Below, piece after piece: positions 36,510-48,524 of a DNA stretch of 64,000 nucleotides. Made by a program: the position numbers and the translations under genes. Location of the stretch: positions 124,001-188,000 of the forward strand of contig JAOCPU010000007.1 of NCBI GenBank assembly GCA_035772785.1. The letters are read 5' to 3'. A model generated the notes under the pieces. The model did no database searches and was not told where the DNA came from. It was given only the letters and a program-made list of their open reading frames with translations. The DNA is from Phlebiopsis flavidoalba (Eukaryota; Basidiomycota; Agaricomycetes; Polyporales; Phanerochaetaceae). Within the stretch, counting starts at the first letter, position 1; each line of letters begins with the position of its first letter.

Positions 36510-38399
36510 TTATTGAACGGCCTTTTCTGCAGCCTCACGCAGACGACAGTCCTCCTCGAATGTCTTGCGTACCTATATCGATGGATCCCATGCGTATGTC
36601 AGATCTAAAAGGTCCGTGTTGTGACAGCGTCACTCACCTCGCTATAAAAACTCGTCGTCGAGTACTACTCGCACTCCGGTTGCTGCCAGCGCCTTAGAAA
36701 CGTTTAGAGTAGCCGTGTGCCCATCTGGGCTTGCAGCAGACTTGGTAAAAGCGCGCGTATGATTGCCCTCCTTGAGGTTCAGTGGGGATGCCTGTACGGA
36801 ATTATGCGCATGTGATGAGATAGATTCTGCCAGAAATACTAACCGAATCCTGGATGAAGCGCAGGTAGTGCTGTATGAATGAATGAATGAGTCACCCTTG
36901 ACTCGGTTAACGACGCGAGTCAGACTCGCCATATGTGACATTGCCCTGTCGATGAGTTAGTAACAATCGCTTGAAGGGCTATTATTACTTACAAAATCAG
37001 TGTGGAAGCACTTTGATCCCCCATACATAGGGTCGATTAGGCCCAAACTGGGATTCGAAAACCTCCTTGAAGTTGTCACCAAGGCCCTTGTTTTGGCGTA
37101 AGTCGAAGGTAGAGCCTCCGTCTTTGATCTCAACGCGGCAACCAGTCGCCAAGGCTCCCGCTCTGCGTTGAACCGTTGTAGAGGTGAAAATCTTCTCAAC
37201 ATGGCGAACAGACACTCACTCGAAACAGTTTCTTTACAACGAGGTACTAATGCCTGTACGTCCTGCCCATGTTTCCCCACGAACGTACCAGCTACGATCG
37301 TGAATGGTAGGGATGTGGCACAACATTGAGGACGCTTACAACATCTTTGCGTAGTCGGGAATAAACTGCGAGGTCTCGGATTAAACTTGATACAATGTAG
37401 TCAACGGCGCTCACTGTAGCAGCCCAGTCCTTCCCCTCGAATATGCCATGAATCCGATGCGTAGGCTTGACTTGCTGCCTCAACATGGCAATGCTGTTAT
37501 ACGCAGAGACTGCGGCATCCAACGCGTTCTGGCCCTCCCAGGGTGACAGCGCGGCATGTGCTCTGAAAAGTACGTGAGGTTCTAAATATCTGGATATGAG
37601 AAGAGCCTTACGTTATGGCCATGAAATTCCACAGTGAGCCGCTGAATGGCAAGACATGCGCTCAAGCTTGCCGACCAAGGTGGTCCAGGCGCGGGATGGC
37701 ACATGAGGCAGGCATCCATGCCTTTATAAGCTTCCTTCTTGAGAAGAATTACCTTTCCGCCTCCACCCTCCTCACCTCTAACGAAAATCAGCATTAATAC
37801 ACACAGCCAATGCCTTGGGAATAGCACTCACCTGGGGTGCCCAACAGCACAACACTCCCAGAAATATTATGCTTGACAAGGGCGTCTTTGATCGCGTTCA
37901 CGCCACGGCAACCTCCAGCGATTGCGATGAGATTATGGCCACATGCATGACCTACACCCGGAAGAGCGTCCATCTCTGAGTTTGACACCGATGGTACGCC
38001 CTCCATTTCCGTGAGTATACTTGGCTTCCCAAGCAGTGTCCATGAGGTGGTGTGTCTTTATTTCGAAGCCCCTTCTTGCTCATGAATTCGGTTAACGCGT
38101 CATGCGCGTGACTATCATGAATTGGCGAATTTATTGAGCTTGAATGACATGAGAGCTTACTGTTCCTCAAACTTCAGCTCTGGATTAGCTAGATAGTTAT
38201 ATGTGAGCAAGAGAGATATGTTCTGTGGCTAACATACATACCAGATATATCCAGACTTAGCTCTCTCAGCTCGCCGTCAATGCTATCTACGCTATCCGCA
38301 ATAGTCTTCCACACATCCGGAGGAAGAGTCTTCTCATCTTCGGGCTGGCGAGGCTCAACGACCTTGTCCGTAGGGCGCCATAGGTCGGCTTTCGGACAT
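36510..38399 (-). CDS. M20-family metallopeptidase/amidohydrolase (PM20D2-like)
   Basis: Zinc-dependent hydrolase of the ACY1/PM20 group, which cleaves dipeptides or N-acyl amino acids, probably in the cytosol. From the probable ATG at 38399 (MSESRP) the first exon leads to [20 protein letters not shown] (about 38300). The metal-binding motif [17 protein letters not shown] lies near 37950, followed by [10 protein letters not shown] (about 37850), [20 protein letters not shown] (about 37740) and [20 protein letters not shown] (about 37490). The C-terminal end has [20 protein letters not shown] (about 36720) and, in the last exon, [20 protein letters not shown] before TAA 36510-36512. About ten short introns are implied. 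The start is uncertain because the local frame has no ATG without correcting one base. It is divergent from the helicase gene, 254 bp away. Confidence 0.87.
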
Positions 38400-38653
38400 G
38401 ATTCACGCGTCACGGCTAGTTCACTGGCTAGGATAGATGACCGAAAGGAAGAAAGAGGCCTGTAGACACGTTCTCTCTATCAGCCATCTTGCAGAGCACT
38501 CACCAAGCCAATAACGTTTAGGCGCCTCACGGTGTGGAGATGATCAGCTTGGGCGCCTGTGCTAATGAATACGATAGATAAGATTGTAGACGGTTTACGT
38601 CGTCCCCCCTCCGATTATTTGATCGCACCGTCTAGACCACGACTGTGACCGAG
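38400..38653. promoter_or_regulatory. Divergent promoter between M20 and helicase genes
   Basis: A 254-bp gap between two start codons that point away from each other. Both promoters must lie here or overlap the first exons. No TATA box is evident. A shared control region is an inference from spacing alone. Confidence 0.35.
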
Positions 38654-41600
38654 ATGTCATTTACGACTTCCACAGATGAAGCCATCCTTTTGCATTTATC
38701 GAACGGCATAAGCGGCTGCTACTAAAGGAGAGAGAAGCAGAGATAGAGCGCACATCCCTGCTATTGACGAACTGTGCACCAAGTTTGCTCGAGCAGAAGG
38801 GTCTTGCGATAGGCTCGCTCGGAGGGGTTGCGAATGTCAACATCGGACTAGGCGGGAAAACGTGCGCATTTTGTGTGGTACAATTAGCGACTTCCTACTG
38901 ATATGCCGAGAAGCGTAGGCTAGTTGAGCTCGAAAGGCCTACAGCGTGATATAACAATTCACCTCTGTTCCCCCCACATACTTTCAGGCATGTTAGGTTT
39001 CTGTGGAGTAAAGCGGAAAACACTGCTAACATAAATCTATAGACCTGGTGATATTGCTCGAATAGATGATCATGTATCGACTGGAGGTGCAAAGAAAGCT
39101 GCCAAAACCAAGAAACCAGTAGAAGCGCAAAAAAGCATCCGAGCGATTGAAGGAGTTGTATATAAAGTACGTGTCCTTCATCGCAAATTATAGTCATACT
39201 GATCAAACTTCCCTAGGTCTCGGACTCGCGCATAGTCATTGCTGTCGATTCATCGGAGTCCAGCAATGAAGAACTCGACCTAGCTACCCGATCGATGTAG
39301 AATTGTCAAAGCTCGCAAATAGCGTCACGTATGACAGGTAACGGCTCCTTTCCGACTTGATAAATTTAGTCTCATGGGCGACGTAGAATGGACAAGGCCC
39401 TTGATGCACTTCAAAAGGTCACGGGTAGGCGGGGCCAGTGAAGTGTGAACCGTCATTGCTCCCCATGCATCACCTCTGACGCCATTTCAGTCCAAGGATA
39501 AGCACCTACCTTCAATGACACCTCTCATACGAGTACTCTTGGGCATCTCCGAACCCTCAGCGAAGATGCCTGTCCAGGAACCGATATTCTTTGATGACAC
39601 TATTGAACCAGAGTCAGCGAGAAGCAGTCATGTACGCGCTTAAATCTCCCGAGGGGTCGCCTGTATACATGGACCGCCAGGTTTGTCCTTACTGTGAAGA
39701 TGCAGAAATATACTCTAATCGGCACCAGGAACTGGCAAGACTCACACTCTCATTGAAATAATTCGTCAACTCACTTCTGTCTCGCCTGCGAATCCGAAAC
39801 CTCTACGCCTGCTCGTATGCGGAGCATCCCATTTATCGGTGGATAATATACTAGAACGTCTTCTTGCGCTACCGCTACCTGAGAGTGGCCAAAGCTTAAG
39901 GTGACTCGCGTAGGTCATCCAGCGCGTGTTATGGCGCACCAAGGCGTTTTCTCGATTCGGACTCTGGAGGTAAAAGCGGGGCGCACGGACGCGGTAAGCA
40001 TCATGCAGCCAGATGCTTCAAATTATCTAACGACGCATGTAGTTAGGCAGCGTATGGTGACAAAGGACGTAAAGACCAGAGCTCGACAGAGCTGCCGTTA
40101 GATGTACTTTCGGGAAAAGGGAAAAGCTCCAAGGGCAAAGCTCCGCGTGGATTGGAGCGGAAGACGATGTGGGAGGGGGAAGGGGGTCAGAAAAGATGGA
40201 AGCTCTTGAGTGAAGGAGGTAATGTTAATCTTGCACTTGTGAACATCCTGCGTACTACATGCCTACTCACAATGAACACGTGGGTATCGACAAACGAATG
40301 CGAAGGATGGCGGTGGTTTGCTTAGGAGAGCACAGTATTAATGAAAGAATCGACAAGGTGAGAGCGGCGATTCGCGAATCATGTCGGATACGTTCGCTCA
40401 TGTCTTAGAAGGGAGACGGGAAGTAGGGGTGTAAGGGGAGTTTTAGGTCGTGATTGCTACATGCCATTTCTTCTGGGTGGCTACCAATTACTTTTATTGA
40501 CAAACCAGCAATTTGACGTCGGGTTATCGGGATCGATGGTCTCTGACAATGCTACAACCAAGCATTCCGGAGGCGTGTGAGTATATGCCAAACTCTTGAG
40601 GATGCGCAGCCACTGTGTCTGATCAGTGGATAGGTTTGCTGGAGTGCTAACCTATGAAATTTCGAAATGGCAAGAAGCTTATTGCCTGGCTGGCGACTCC
40701 TCCCATGCAGTCTCCTCCCTCTAGCGGAGCAATCGAGGGGCCACCATCTCTCACTCCGCAGGGACGTCAATACTGTGGATGAGAACAAAATCAAGGGAGG
40801 AGGAGGTCCCGGTGCCATAGGAAGGGTTGCGGCAGGTAAAAGCCGCCAAGTGACAAACAGCTCAAGCAACTGTCCAAAAGCAACTGTCGCAGTCCAAAAG
40901 ATACCAGTGGAAGAGCCGCCACAGTCAGATACGGATTGGGGAGTCCAGCATCGTGACTCGGACAAGACGCAGGACGAGGAAGGGAACCGCCACCCCAAAC
41001 GGGTGCAGCTAAAGTCGCGGAAGTAGGAATGATAGGGGGAACGTAAGGGCGCAAAGGGCAAGGCGGGATGGCAAGAAGCGAGTGTGCGTCCTCCGCGGTC
41101 TCTTCGGCCTCCACGAACATTGGAGAATCAACGATGTTCGACCGAATTAGAGAAGATGTACGGTCCAGGTTAATCAAACGCATGCTTAACGTTCAATATC
41201 GGTGCGATATGTCTGCCGCATCCCCTGACTTGTCTAACGATCGTGTTTCAGAATGCACGCTCAGATCGCCACATTTCCGTCAAAGGTTATGTACCACAAT
41301 AAGCTCACATCAACACGCGTCGGTATCTGGACATTTGTTTGAAAAGATCTACCCAATTCCGGTGCTGCGACTGAAGACGAGGAGATTTGGTTTAGAACTC
41401 TTGGTTGGGCACTCCAGTGGTTTTCTTTGATACTGCGGGGTGCGAATACTTCGAACGACTGGAGGGCGATGGGGGGGAGATGATGGGAGCGCGATGCAAC
41501 GAGAACGAAGCTATGGTGGTAAAGAACTATCTCGAGCAACTAGTCAGTCTCAACCTCTAGACCTCACCCATTGTGCTATTGACGCTTGTAGACCGAAGTT

Positions 41601-42111
41601 GGAATTCTGCCATCCCAAATGCAATCATAACGCCGTGAGTCATCTGCATGCTCGGCTAGTCCGCGTGCTCTGAAACGCAGATATAGATATCAAGCCCAAG
41701 TTGGATTGATATTTCGTCTATGCTACGGCCTCTGTACGGGCTGGATCTGGAAATCGGAACAGTCGACGGTATGCAGGGCAGGGAGAAAGACGCAGTCATT
41801 ATTAGCCTCGTGCGAAGTAACGACAAGCGCGAGGTCGGGTTCTTGAAGGACAAGCGCAGACTGAATGGTATGTGCATTCATGGATCAGTCTCATCATTGA
41901 TACTGACCCCAGCTTATTAGTCGCGATGACTCGTGCAAAGAGACATCTGGTAAGTGGGATCCTTGTGTTACATGAGGCTGTGTAGCTGATGTATCCGCAT
42001 TGTGTGTTGTTGGTGACTCTTCAACTGTGCAGCATGGAAGTCCATTTTTTGAAGAAGTGGATGTCATGGCTAGACAAGAACGCAGATGTCCGTTTTGCGG
42101 GCTTGGAGTGA
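38654..42111 (+). CDS. UPF1-like (SF1B) DNA/RNA helicase, IGHMBP2/Hcs1 type
   Basis: ATP-dependent helicase related to IGHMBP2 and yeast Hcs1 (DNA polymerase alpha-associated helicase A). The ATG at 38654 is followed by [17 protein letters not shown] and [20 protein letters not shown] (about 38800). Next come the beta-barrel region with [14 protein letters not shown] (about 39046), [19 protein letters not shown] (about 39548) and the Walker A motif [20 protein letters not shown]. That motif is split by an intron at 39681-39728, which splices exactly between CCGCCAG and [27 protein letters not shown] (about 39805) and [13 protein letters not shown] follow. Near the C-terminus are [20 protein letters not shown] (about 41750), LVRSN and AMTRAKRHL (about 41925). 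It ends [13 protein letters not shown] with TGA 42109-42111. No R3H or AN1 zinc finger is seen after the helicase core, which favours the Hcs1-type short form. Conserved blocks between about 40.1 and 41.6 kb are poorly legible. Confidence 0.87.
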
Positions 42112-42485
42112 GCTGATGGTATGACTCATAAAATCTGCAGGCGAATCACGATTCTTGTATAGTTCCGCAAACAATGTAAAGAAATAATGCACTTCTCCTC
42201 ACGATATGGCCAGATTGAATTCAATGCAAAAAAGCTGTGTGTATGAAGCAAAAAACGCATTGACAAAAATGACGATCGTTCTTCTGGAGGCTCGCTCAGA
42301 TGACGGACCCAAGCAGGGAACTGGCACCATGCCGTAAGTTTGATGACTATTTTACTGAATTTCGTACTCGCTGGGCCCCAGCGCCCAGGTCTTCAAGAGC
42401 ACCAAGAAGGCATTCGCGCCATTTATCAAGCTATGTGCAATAAATTCAGCCATGAGCCCTCTATAATTAATGTCAATGTTCTGTT

Positions 42486-43930
42486 CTATGTACGTTTGCG
42501 TCTAGAAGCACGGAGCAGCTGATCTTGTACGATCACTAGCAGTGCATAAATTGTTTCGATCCTCTGAATTCCTCGAGTAAGTACGCTATTGTGATGTTTA
42601 GCTCTCTTATTACTTACCGGCATTGGAACGCCGTTTTTACGGCCAAGTCTGACGACTTCACCCATCACGACATCTAGCTCCATTGGTCGTCCTTCCTCGT
42701 GATCCAAAAGCATGCTAGCCTTGTGCTTGCTCTCCGTCGTACCGTTTGCTTCAGCAGTACTCTTGAGGTGTTGATCACGATATCAGGGTTGAGACCGGGG
42801 TCCCCCTAACCTTCCGTGGTCAGGGAACAAGGTTTCTGCCAAGAGTGTACATCTCCGTGAGCGCGTCATAAATGAGCGGGCGGGATAGTATATCGCGTGG
42901 ATCTCCGGGGATCGATGCAGGACGGCTGCGACTGCCTTTTGAGAAGGAGTCAGGTTTTCTGAGGGTATCTGAATCTCGGGTTCTGGCTCGCCGGATGCAC
43001 CGGGGGTCTTTGTGGGGCGGCCTGAAGATAGCATTCAGAGGTAGGACGGGTCAACGCTGCTGTAGAGCCAAGCACGCAATTCCAAAAATTCTTCGAGAAC
43101 TTGATGCTTTGGATTTCGGGAAATACAGACACCTTTCGCTTCCGCCGGCGCCCAGCATGCCTTGCATGCCTGCAAATTCATTGAGCAGTGCTTCCTCGGC
43201 TGGGGTGTTTGAAGTGTTGGTGGTGGTAGGTCGGTATACTCCCATTTGCACGCGGTCCTGTGATAGTCAGGAAGTTAATAGGTATTAATAATCGAGCGAT
43301 TTTCCCGGATACATACGAAATGGTTGTGTGCTGAACAACATCCGGGGCTAACAAATTGGTACCGATCCAGTTAGCCGTGCTAATGATCTTCGGTTCGGAT
43401 GAGGTATCGAACTTCTTCAACGCCTCGTAGAGGTCACGCTCTACACCAAGGCCGTTTTTGCAGCAAAACATAGATGGGCTGCGCATATTTTTTCGCGTAC
43501 GCTTCCGTGAAGAACGGAGCGAGCAAGTCTGGCGTCTTGGTAATTTCGGGAAGGGCCTTCGTCGTGACCACGACATGGGAGTAGGGGCGGTCCAAGGCTG
43601 CGTCAATATTTGGGAATACTGCACGTTGTTTTCGTCAGCCAGCTATCGCCAAATCTTCTAGCGGGGACCAGCGCGGATACGAACGTCGGTCTGGCCTCCA
43701 GCCTTTAATGTCACCGTATTTGCGACTTTGGAAGTGCATTCCGTTTTCTGACGGATCGTAAGCGACGCACACTACAATCAATACGTTGAGACTAACTTGA
43801 CACGGCTTCATAATTGCTTCTGGCCACGACGGTCACGCATGCTTGCCCGCTGCGCTTCAGAATAAGAGAGTCTAGTTGTACACAACTTGTTGTAAACTTT
43901 GAAGCGAGGGCATCGTCAAGCCCACCAACT
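42486..43930 (-). CDS. Ketopantoate reductase-like protein (ApbA/PanE family)
   Basis: The family makes pantoate for coenzyme A using NADPH, but many fungi carry several paralogs with unknown substrates. Visible from the N-terminus are LILKRSGQACVTVVARSNYE (about 43850), HFQSRKYGDIKGWRPDR (about 43740), LLQNGLGVERDLYEALKKFD, in which the reading LLQNGLG is the family core (about 43450), KIISTANWIGTNLLAPDVVQ (about 43370), MGVYRP (about 43250), IKFSKNFWNCVLGSTAALTR (about 43110, containing the conserved Lys and Asn of the catalytic half), and HEEGRPMELDVVMGEVVRLG followed by RKNGVPMP (about 42650). The final exon has IETIYALLVIVQDQLL. The N-terminal Rossmann motif (GxGxxG) expected before LILKRSG is not found; the sequence there is already occupied by the next gene on the other strand. 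Confidence 0.85.
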
Positions 43931-43999
43931 TACAAATTGCAGTCCCAGTCGCGCAGGTCGAGCGTGTACAGAACGAGTCTGCACGGCTCCTCGACTTCA

Positions 44000-46269
44000 G
44001 CGACCCTCCAATTCTCGTGGCTGTTACGGTCGAACGTTTCCCCTCGGCGGGGCATGTCATTACCTGGCGAAGTGCAGAAGAGACACATCTTTGGCATAGG
44101 GGAGATTATCAGTGTCCTGGCGAACGTAAGTAGCCCACGAGGGTCGTCCCGCGATACAGCTTACCAAACTTGCCCCCTTTTACAGCCCGCAGAAACATTA
44201 CGGTCGCTAACAGAATCGCGAAGAATGCTTGAAGAGGCGCGAAAAGAGCTTTCCGAAGCTCGCGAACGAGCACAACTCAGCCCTGCGCATACATTTTCGC
44301 CACTACCAAACTTCTTCAGGCGTCCGGCCGAAATGAAGGCCATCGAAAGCGCACTCCAGGGAGACCCCGCCTTCACCGTCCTATTTGGCGCAAGTAGCGT
44401 AGGAAAGGTAAGAACAACATTTTATGTAGGTACAAAGCCGGCTAACGTGCTTATTTGACAGACAGCCTTGCTGAGACAGGTGCTCACCAAGTCAAAATAC
44501 TTTGTTCTCCACTTTGATTTGAGGATCGCTGGATTTGCCGATCTTCCTAGTTTATACATGAGCCTAAGGTTTGTTAGTTCTCTCATGGTAAAGTGCGATA
44601 TCTGATCATCCCGGCTTTCGCAGTCAACAGATGGAAACCTTTTTCATGGAAATAGCCAGAGATCCTGGCTACGAAGAGTTTGAGAAGCAGGCATGGGGGT
44701 TCAAAGTCGGTCCCGTCCGTGAACTCGATGTAGTCAAAAACTGACTTCCTTGCTCCCGCAGCACGATCGCCTCAACGTCGAGAGACGCATCGCAAACACT
44801 GCGCCGCAGGATGGCATAGGCGCAGGTGTTCTTGGGGATATCAAGACCAGCGATGTCGCACGATTGATGGAACTCTTCCAGGTATTCACTTACATGACTC
44901 GAAGAGAGACCCTTATCCTCATTTTCTCTCCAGAGTTCTCTTCTATACTATCGCAACTTCGACCCTGCCGAGCAACGCGCACGCAGCAAGGAGAAGGCAG
45001 ACAAGGATGCGGCCTCGGTTCGTAGCCAGACACGCCCGGAACGGCGGGCATCGAAGATGCGGTTCTCCTGGCTGAAGCCGAAGAGCAAACCGGAGAATGC
45101 GGGCTCATCCTCGGGTGAAACGAAGCCGTCGCAGTCAGAATCACAGAAGCAGAACGGGAACGCACATACGGAGCCTGCCCCGAAGAAGATGCCTGTGTTT
45201 CTCATTGATGAGGCGCACAAACTGTGAGTGTGAGAGAGCTGTTCAATCCCAGTTTGTTGACATCCGTCGTCGCAGTCCTGCTTTAATTCGTTCTACGGGC
45301 ACTATGAAGTGTCTTCTCGACGCCATGCTTGTTATCACGAAGCAAGATCGTCTCTGCCACGTAATACACGCAACCAGCGATCCATTCTATCAAACATGGC
45401 TCAGGCAGCTTAATGTAATGCAACACTGCAAGGTCAGATTATAGGCCATGTCTTCGTCTATACAGGGTATTAACTTCTGAAATAGATTATAACTATTGGC
45501 GACTACCCCAAACATGACACACGACGATACTTCCGCGAAGAGATCCTCAAATTTGTACCCGAACATTTGCGAGGAGGCCTCGACTTTGAGCGTTTATATG
45601 ACGCGTTTGGTGGCAAGCTTGCGCACTGGCAAGATTACGTGACTGACTACGGTGGGCCACAATCAGTTTGTATATACCACCTTTGTTCTCATCGCTTCCT
45701 TTGTTAGTCAATTCCAATGGCAAGTTGGATGGTGAGTGTTTTGTTGGTAACGATGACGCGAACCGTCGTTGACCTTGTATTTAGTCAAACAAAGCTCGCA
45801 CTTCCTCCAGGCACACGCTCTTCTCAACCTTCACGTCATTCATTCTGCCCAAGCACCTCCCCCTGGAGACGACGCGGACCCCACGTCCCCACGAAGTCCT
45901 GTGCATAATCAAGCCGCCACTGATCCTCAGAGCGGTGGCACCGGGATGCAACGCACACCATCGCAGCCCATGAGCACTGGCACTGGCTTCCGCATCTACT
46001 CCCCACTAACGCTGAGCGTCTCGGATCCCCACCAATCGCCGTCATCGTTCACACCTGCGGGCATGGGCTCCGACAGCGCAGCGGAGTTCTCCGCAATACA
46101 GCTTCTCAAGGTCATGGACAGGCTCGTGCAGCCCGGCACACGGGCGCTGTCGTACTTCCTGCTGTGCCGTGAGATGGGTGCGCGAGCGGTTGACGGGATG
46201 GTTCGCGGGCGGATCCTCCATTGTAATACTTTTGGTATGCTTACTTCCGCGACTCCGGACTTGAGCTGA
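44000..46269 (+). CDS. P-loop ATPase (AAA/STAND-like), fungal family of unknown role
   Basis: A coiled-coil-like stretch LRSLTESRRMLEEARKELSE (about 44200) is followed by FSPLPNFFRRPAEMKAIESA (about 44300), then a Walker A motif FTVLFGASSVGK that continues across an intron into TALLRQVLTKSKYFVLHFDL (about 44465-44520). Next are AGFADLPSLYMSLS and QQMETFFMEIARDPGYEEFE (about 44630), a Lys/Ser-rich linker (about 44970-45170), and the Walker B-like PVFLIDEAHK (about 45200), where the acidic pair would coordinate magnesium and activate water. DAMLVITKQDRLCHVIHATS (about 45320) resembles a sensor 1 strand. HDTRRYFREEILKFVPEHLR lies near 45520. A Pro/Ser-rich C-terminal part leads to RALSYFLLCREMGARAVDGM (about 46145). 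The first exons (43.8-44.2 kb) and the last are uncertain. I know this as a basidiomycete ATPase type without firm function. Confidence 0.7.
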
Positions 46270-48366
46270 TCTTCGTCGACGCTCATTTATACACATTAAA
46301 CTTACAAAAAATCTGGGTGGCCCATGTACAAGACGGACCGGTGGCTCAGTTTTTGTCTCCAGGTGCGATCCCGAGATGAGATTACCTCGAGTCTGAGAGA
46401 AGAGCTAGGATGTACAGCTGCTCCTGCGCGCTTCGAATGTAGCCCCCAGACTGTTTGAATCAAATAAAGTTTGTTACATATTACACCTCATATCTCACCC
46501 ATCCTGCGACAAACAGCTCTAATGTTCATAATTTGGGTCGTAACATGCCTCACGCCTGTGAACATCAGAAGCCGAGCAAATTGATACCAAAATAGTCGAT
46601 TGGATCGATTTTTGCGCCTTTTTAGAAAACTATCTTGCTGGGAATCCCTAGGTGCCGGTCGCCAAGCGCGTATACAACGGAGAGCTCTAGGACGCAGCCA
46701 TGTTTGGGGTAAGTATGGGGGATGCCGTATGGGTACGAGGGATCCCATATCTTGGGCAGGATGTCTCAGACACTCCATTTGTCTGTACTTTACGATATGG
46801 TTAAAGGGAGGAGGCCGCGGCAGTCCCCTCGTCCTAGGGTGTCATATTAGCCAACTGAGCCATGTCGCAAATCTCCCTGGGCGTATCACGAGACCAGGGG
46901 TTCTGGAGACAATTCTTATGAGACAAAAAGACAATACGCCCTGGGTTGTGTATCCCAAGACATCCCGAGAAAGCGTTCGTTTGGGAAAGATGTGGCTCCC
47001 ATCATCCCAAGATTCCCGCCAAATCTGCCCAAGATGCTGGGGTGTCCCAGTGGTCCCAAGACAGTCATCGAGACCCGGACGGGCTTCCGGTGGCCGCTCG
47101 CCACCGCGGGCCCATCTTCCGCGTTCCCTGTCTCTTCACAGTTAGGGAGGGGTGCTGCAATTTTGACGGATGCCATTCATGGTAGTGGTGTGGTCAATGG
47201 GCTCATGTATTCCTAAGAATCTAGTAATTGACCTTACCAAAATTGGGTGCGTGTTTGAGCTGGCGGTCACGCCACTACTAATCGATCCACTAGCCAGGTC
47301 ACGGGAATAGTCGCGCATTGCCTCGCGGACAGGCCGCAGGCAGGCGATCTTGTGCATGGGGAGGCAGGGCATGACGGATGTGAACGACTCACTCTTATGT
47401 GCCATTCCCTTAACACACACATCCACATGTATTGGGGCCGTGAATGTGTAACATATAACTAGATATAAAATATAACACAGTAATGAGTAAATAACATTGG
47501 GGAACACCACCCAAAAGAGCTTCGAGGATTTGACATTACTGATGAGTTACCTAGGTCGTTTGATGCATCATACACGTCGGGTTGCCGTACCTTTAAGTGT
47601 GAGGTTTGTTTCTTTGATTGTGTATGAGGAACCAGTTTCAGGGAATGGGAAGATCAACTGAAGTTTCTAACAGTGAGGTCAGGTGCGAGGGGAGGGCAAA
47701 AACGGATTATTTCTGTAGGACAATAGGATGGCCACTGGGCTTCGATCGGTTAGGGAGAAGTTGCGCACCTTTGTTTACGCGCGCAGGGCGGTTCGATCGC
47801 TGCTGATGCTGACAAAGGATGTCAGTTCAACAAGCCGTTGGCTGTGCAAGTTGAAGGCGTGCGCCCCGCCTGCACATGGAGCGCGGCAAGCTTGACGAGG
47901 TGATGGCGCGGCCCAGGGATGTGGCATGCGGGGGAGCGGCGGAGGGAGGGAGATGTTGGTGGTTGAAGTTGAACTTGGTTCGTTCTCGGTGCGCTTGTTC
48001 TCTAACGCTCCGCTCGGCTTTGGCCCGGTATGCATCAGCAACAGCCCGTTTTTGTCTAAGTCATGGTAGGTCCACGGTCGTCTGTGTGGCACGGAGTCCC
48101 CTGCATCTTTTGGGAGACTATGGGGATCTTGCGATACGTTGGGAGTAGTTTCCCCCATCAACCCTTGCGTGCCGCTCTTGGTCTTCCAAGACACCATATC
48201 CGAATTGGGATTATCTGGTACCCTCAGGGAATATCATAATCAATATTGCAGAGTTCCCCTGACGGTAACCCAAGACGTTCCCAAGAGCGTCTCAAGATGA
48301 GCGTCTCGGGAGACCCGGTTTTGGATTTGCGACACATCAATCACCAACACCTCCCGTGGCCACGCG
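46270..48366. other. Gene-poor region with a cluster of CCCAAGA motifs
   Basis: About 2.1 kb with no recognisable protein or RNA gene; the longer open frames (for example 46600-47145 plus, 47775-48197 minus) lack conserved motifs. The 7-mer CCCAAGA, or its complement TCTTGGG, occurs at 46750, 46954, 47006, 47028, 47055, 48269 and 48280. That is more than expected by chance and it is grouped. It may be remnants of a short repeat or binding sites. Confidence 0.4.
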
Positions 48367-48372
48367 TATAAG
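48367..48372 (+). promoter_or_regulatory. Probable TATA box of the Argonaute gene
   Basis: TATAAG within GCGTATAAGTAGGC lies 158 bp before the Argonaute ATG. Between them is C/T-rich leader sequence with many CTC and CAC words, typical of fungal 5' untranslated regions. Confidence 0.4.
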
Positions 48373-48524
48373 TAGGCGACACGCCGTAGCGCAGCGTCTT
48401 CCCTTCCCCCATCACAGCACCCCCATACAGCACTCTCACTCGACTCACCTCTGGATTCAACCTTCTCTCGGCCATCATCACAAAACACAACTAGGATTCA
48501 TCAGACGCGTCTACACGCCAAGAC

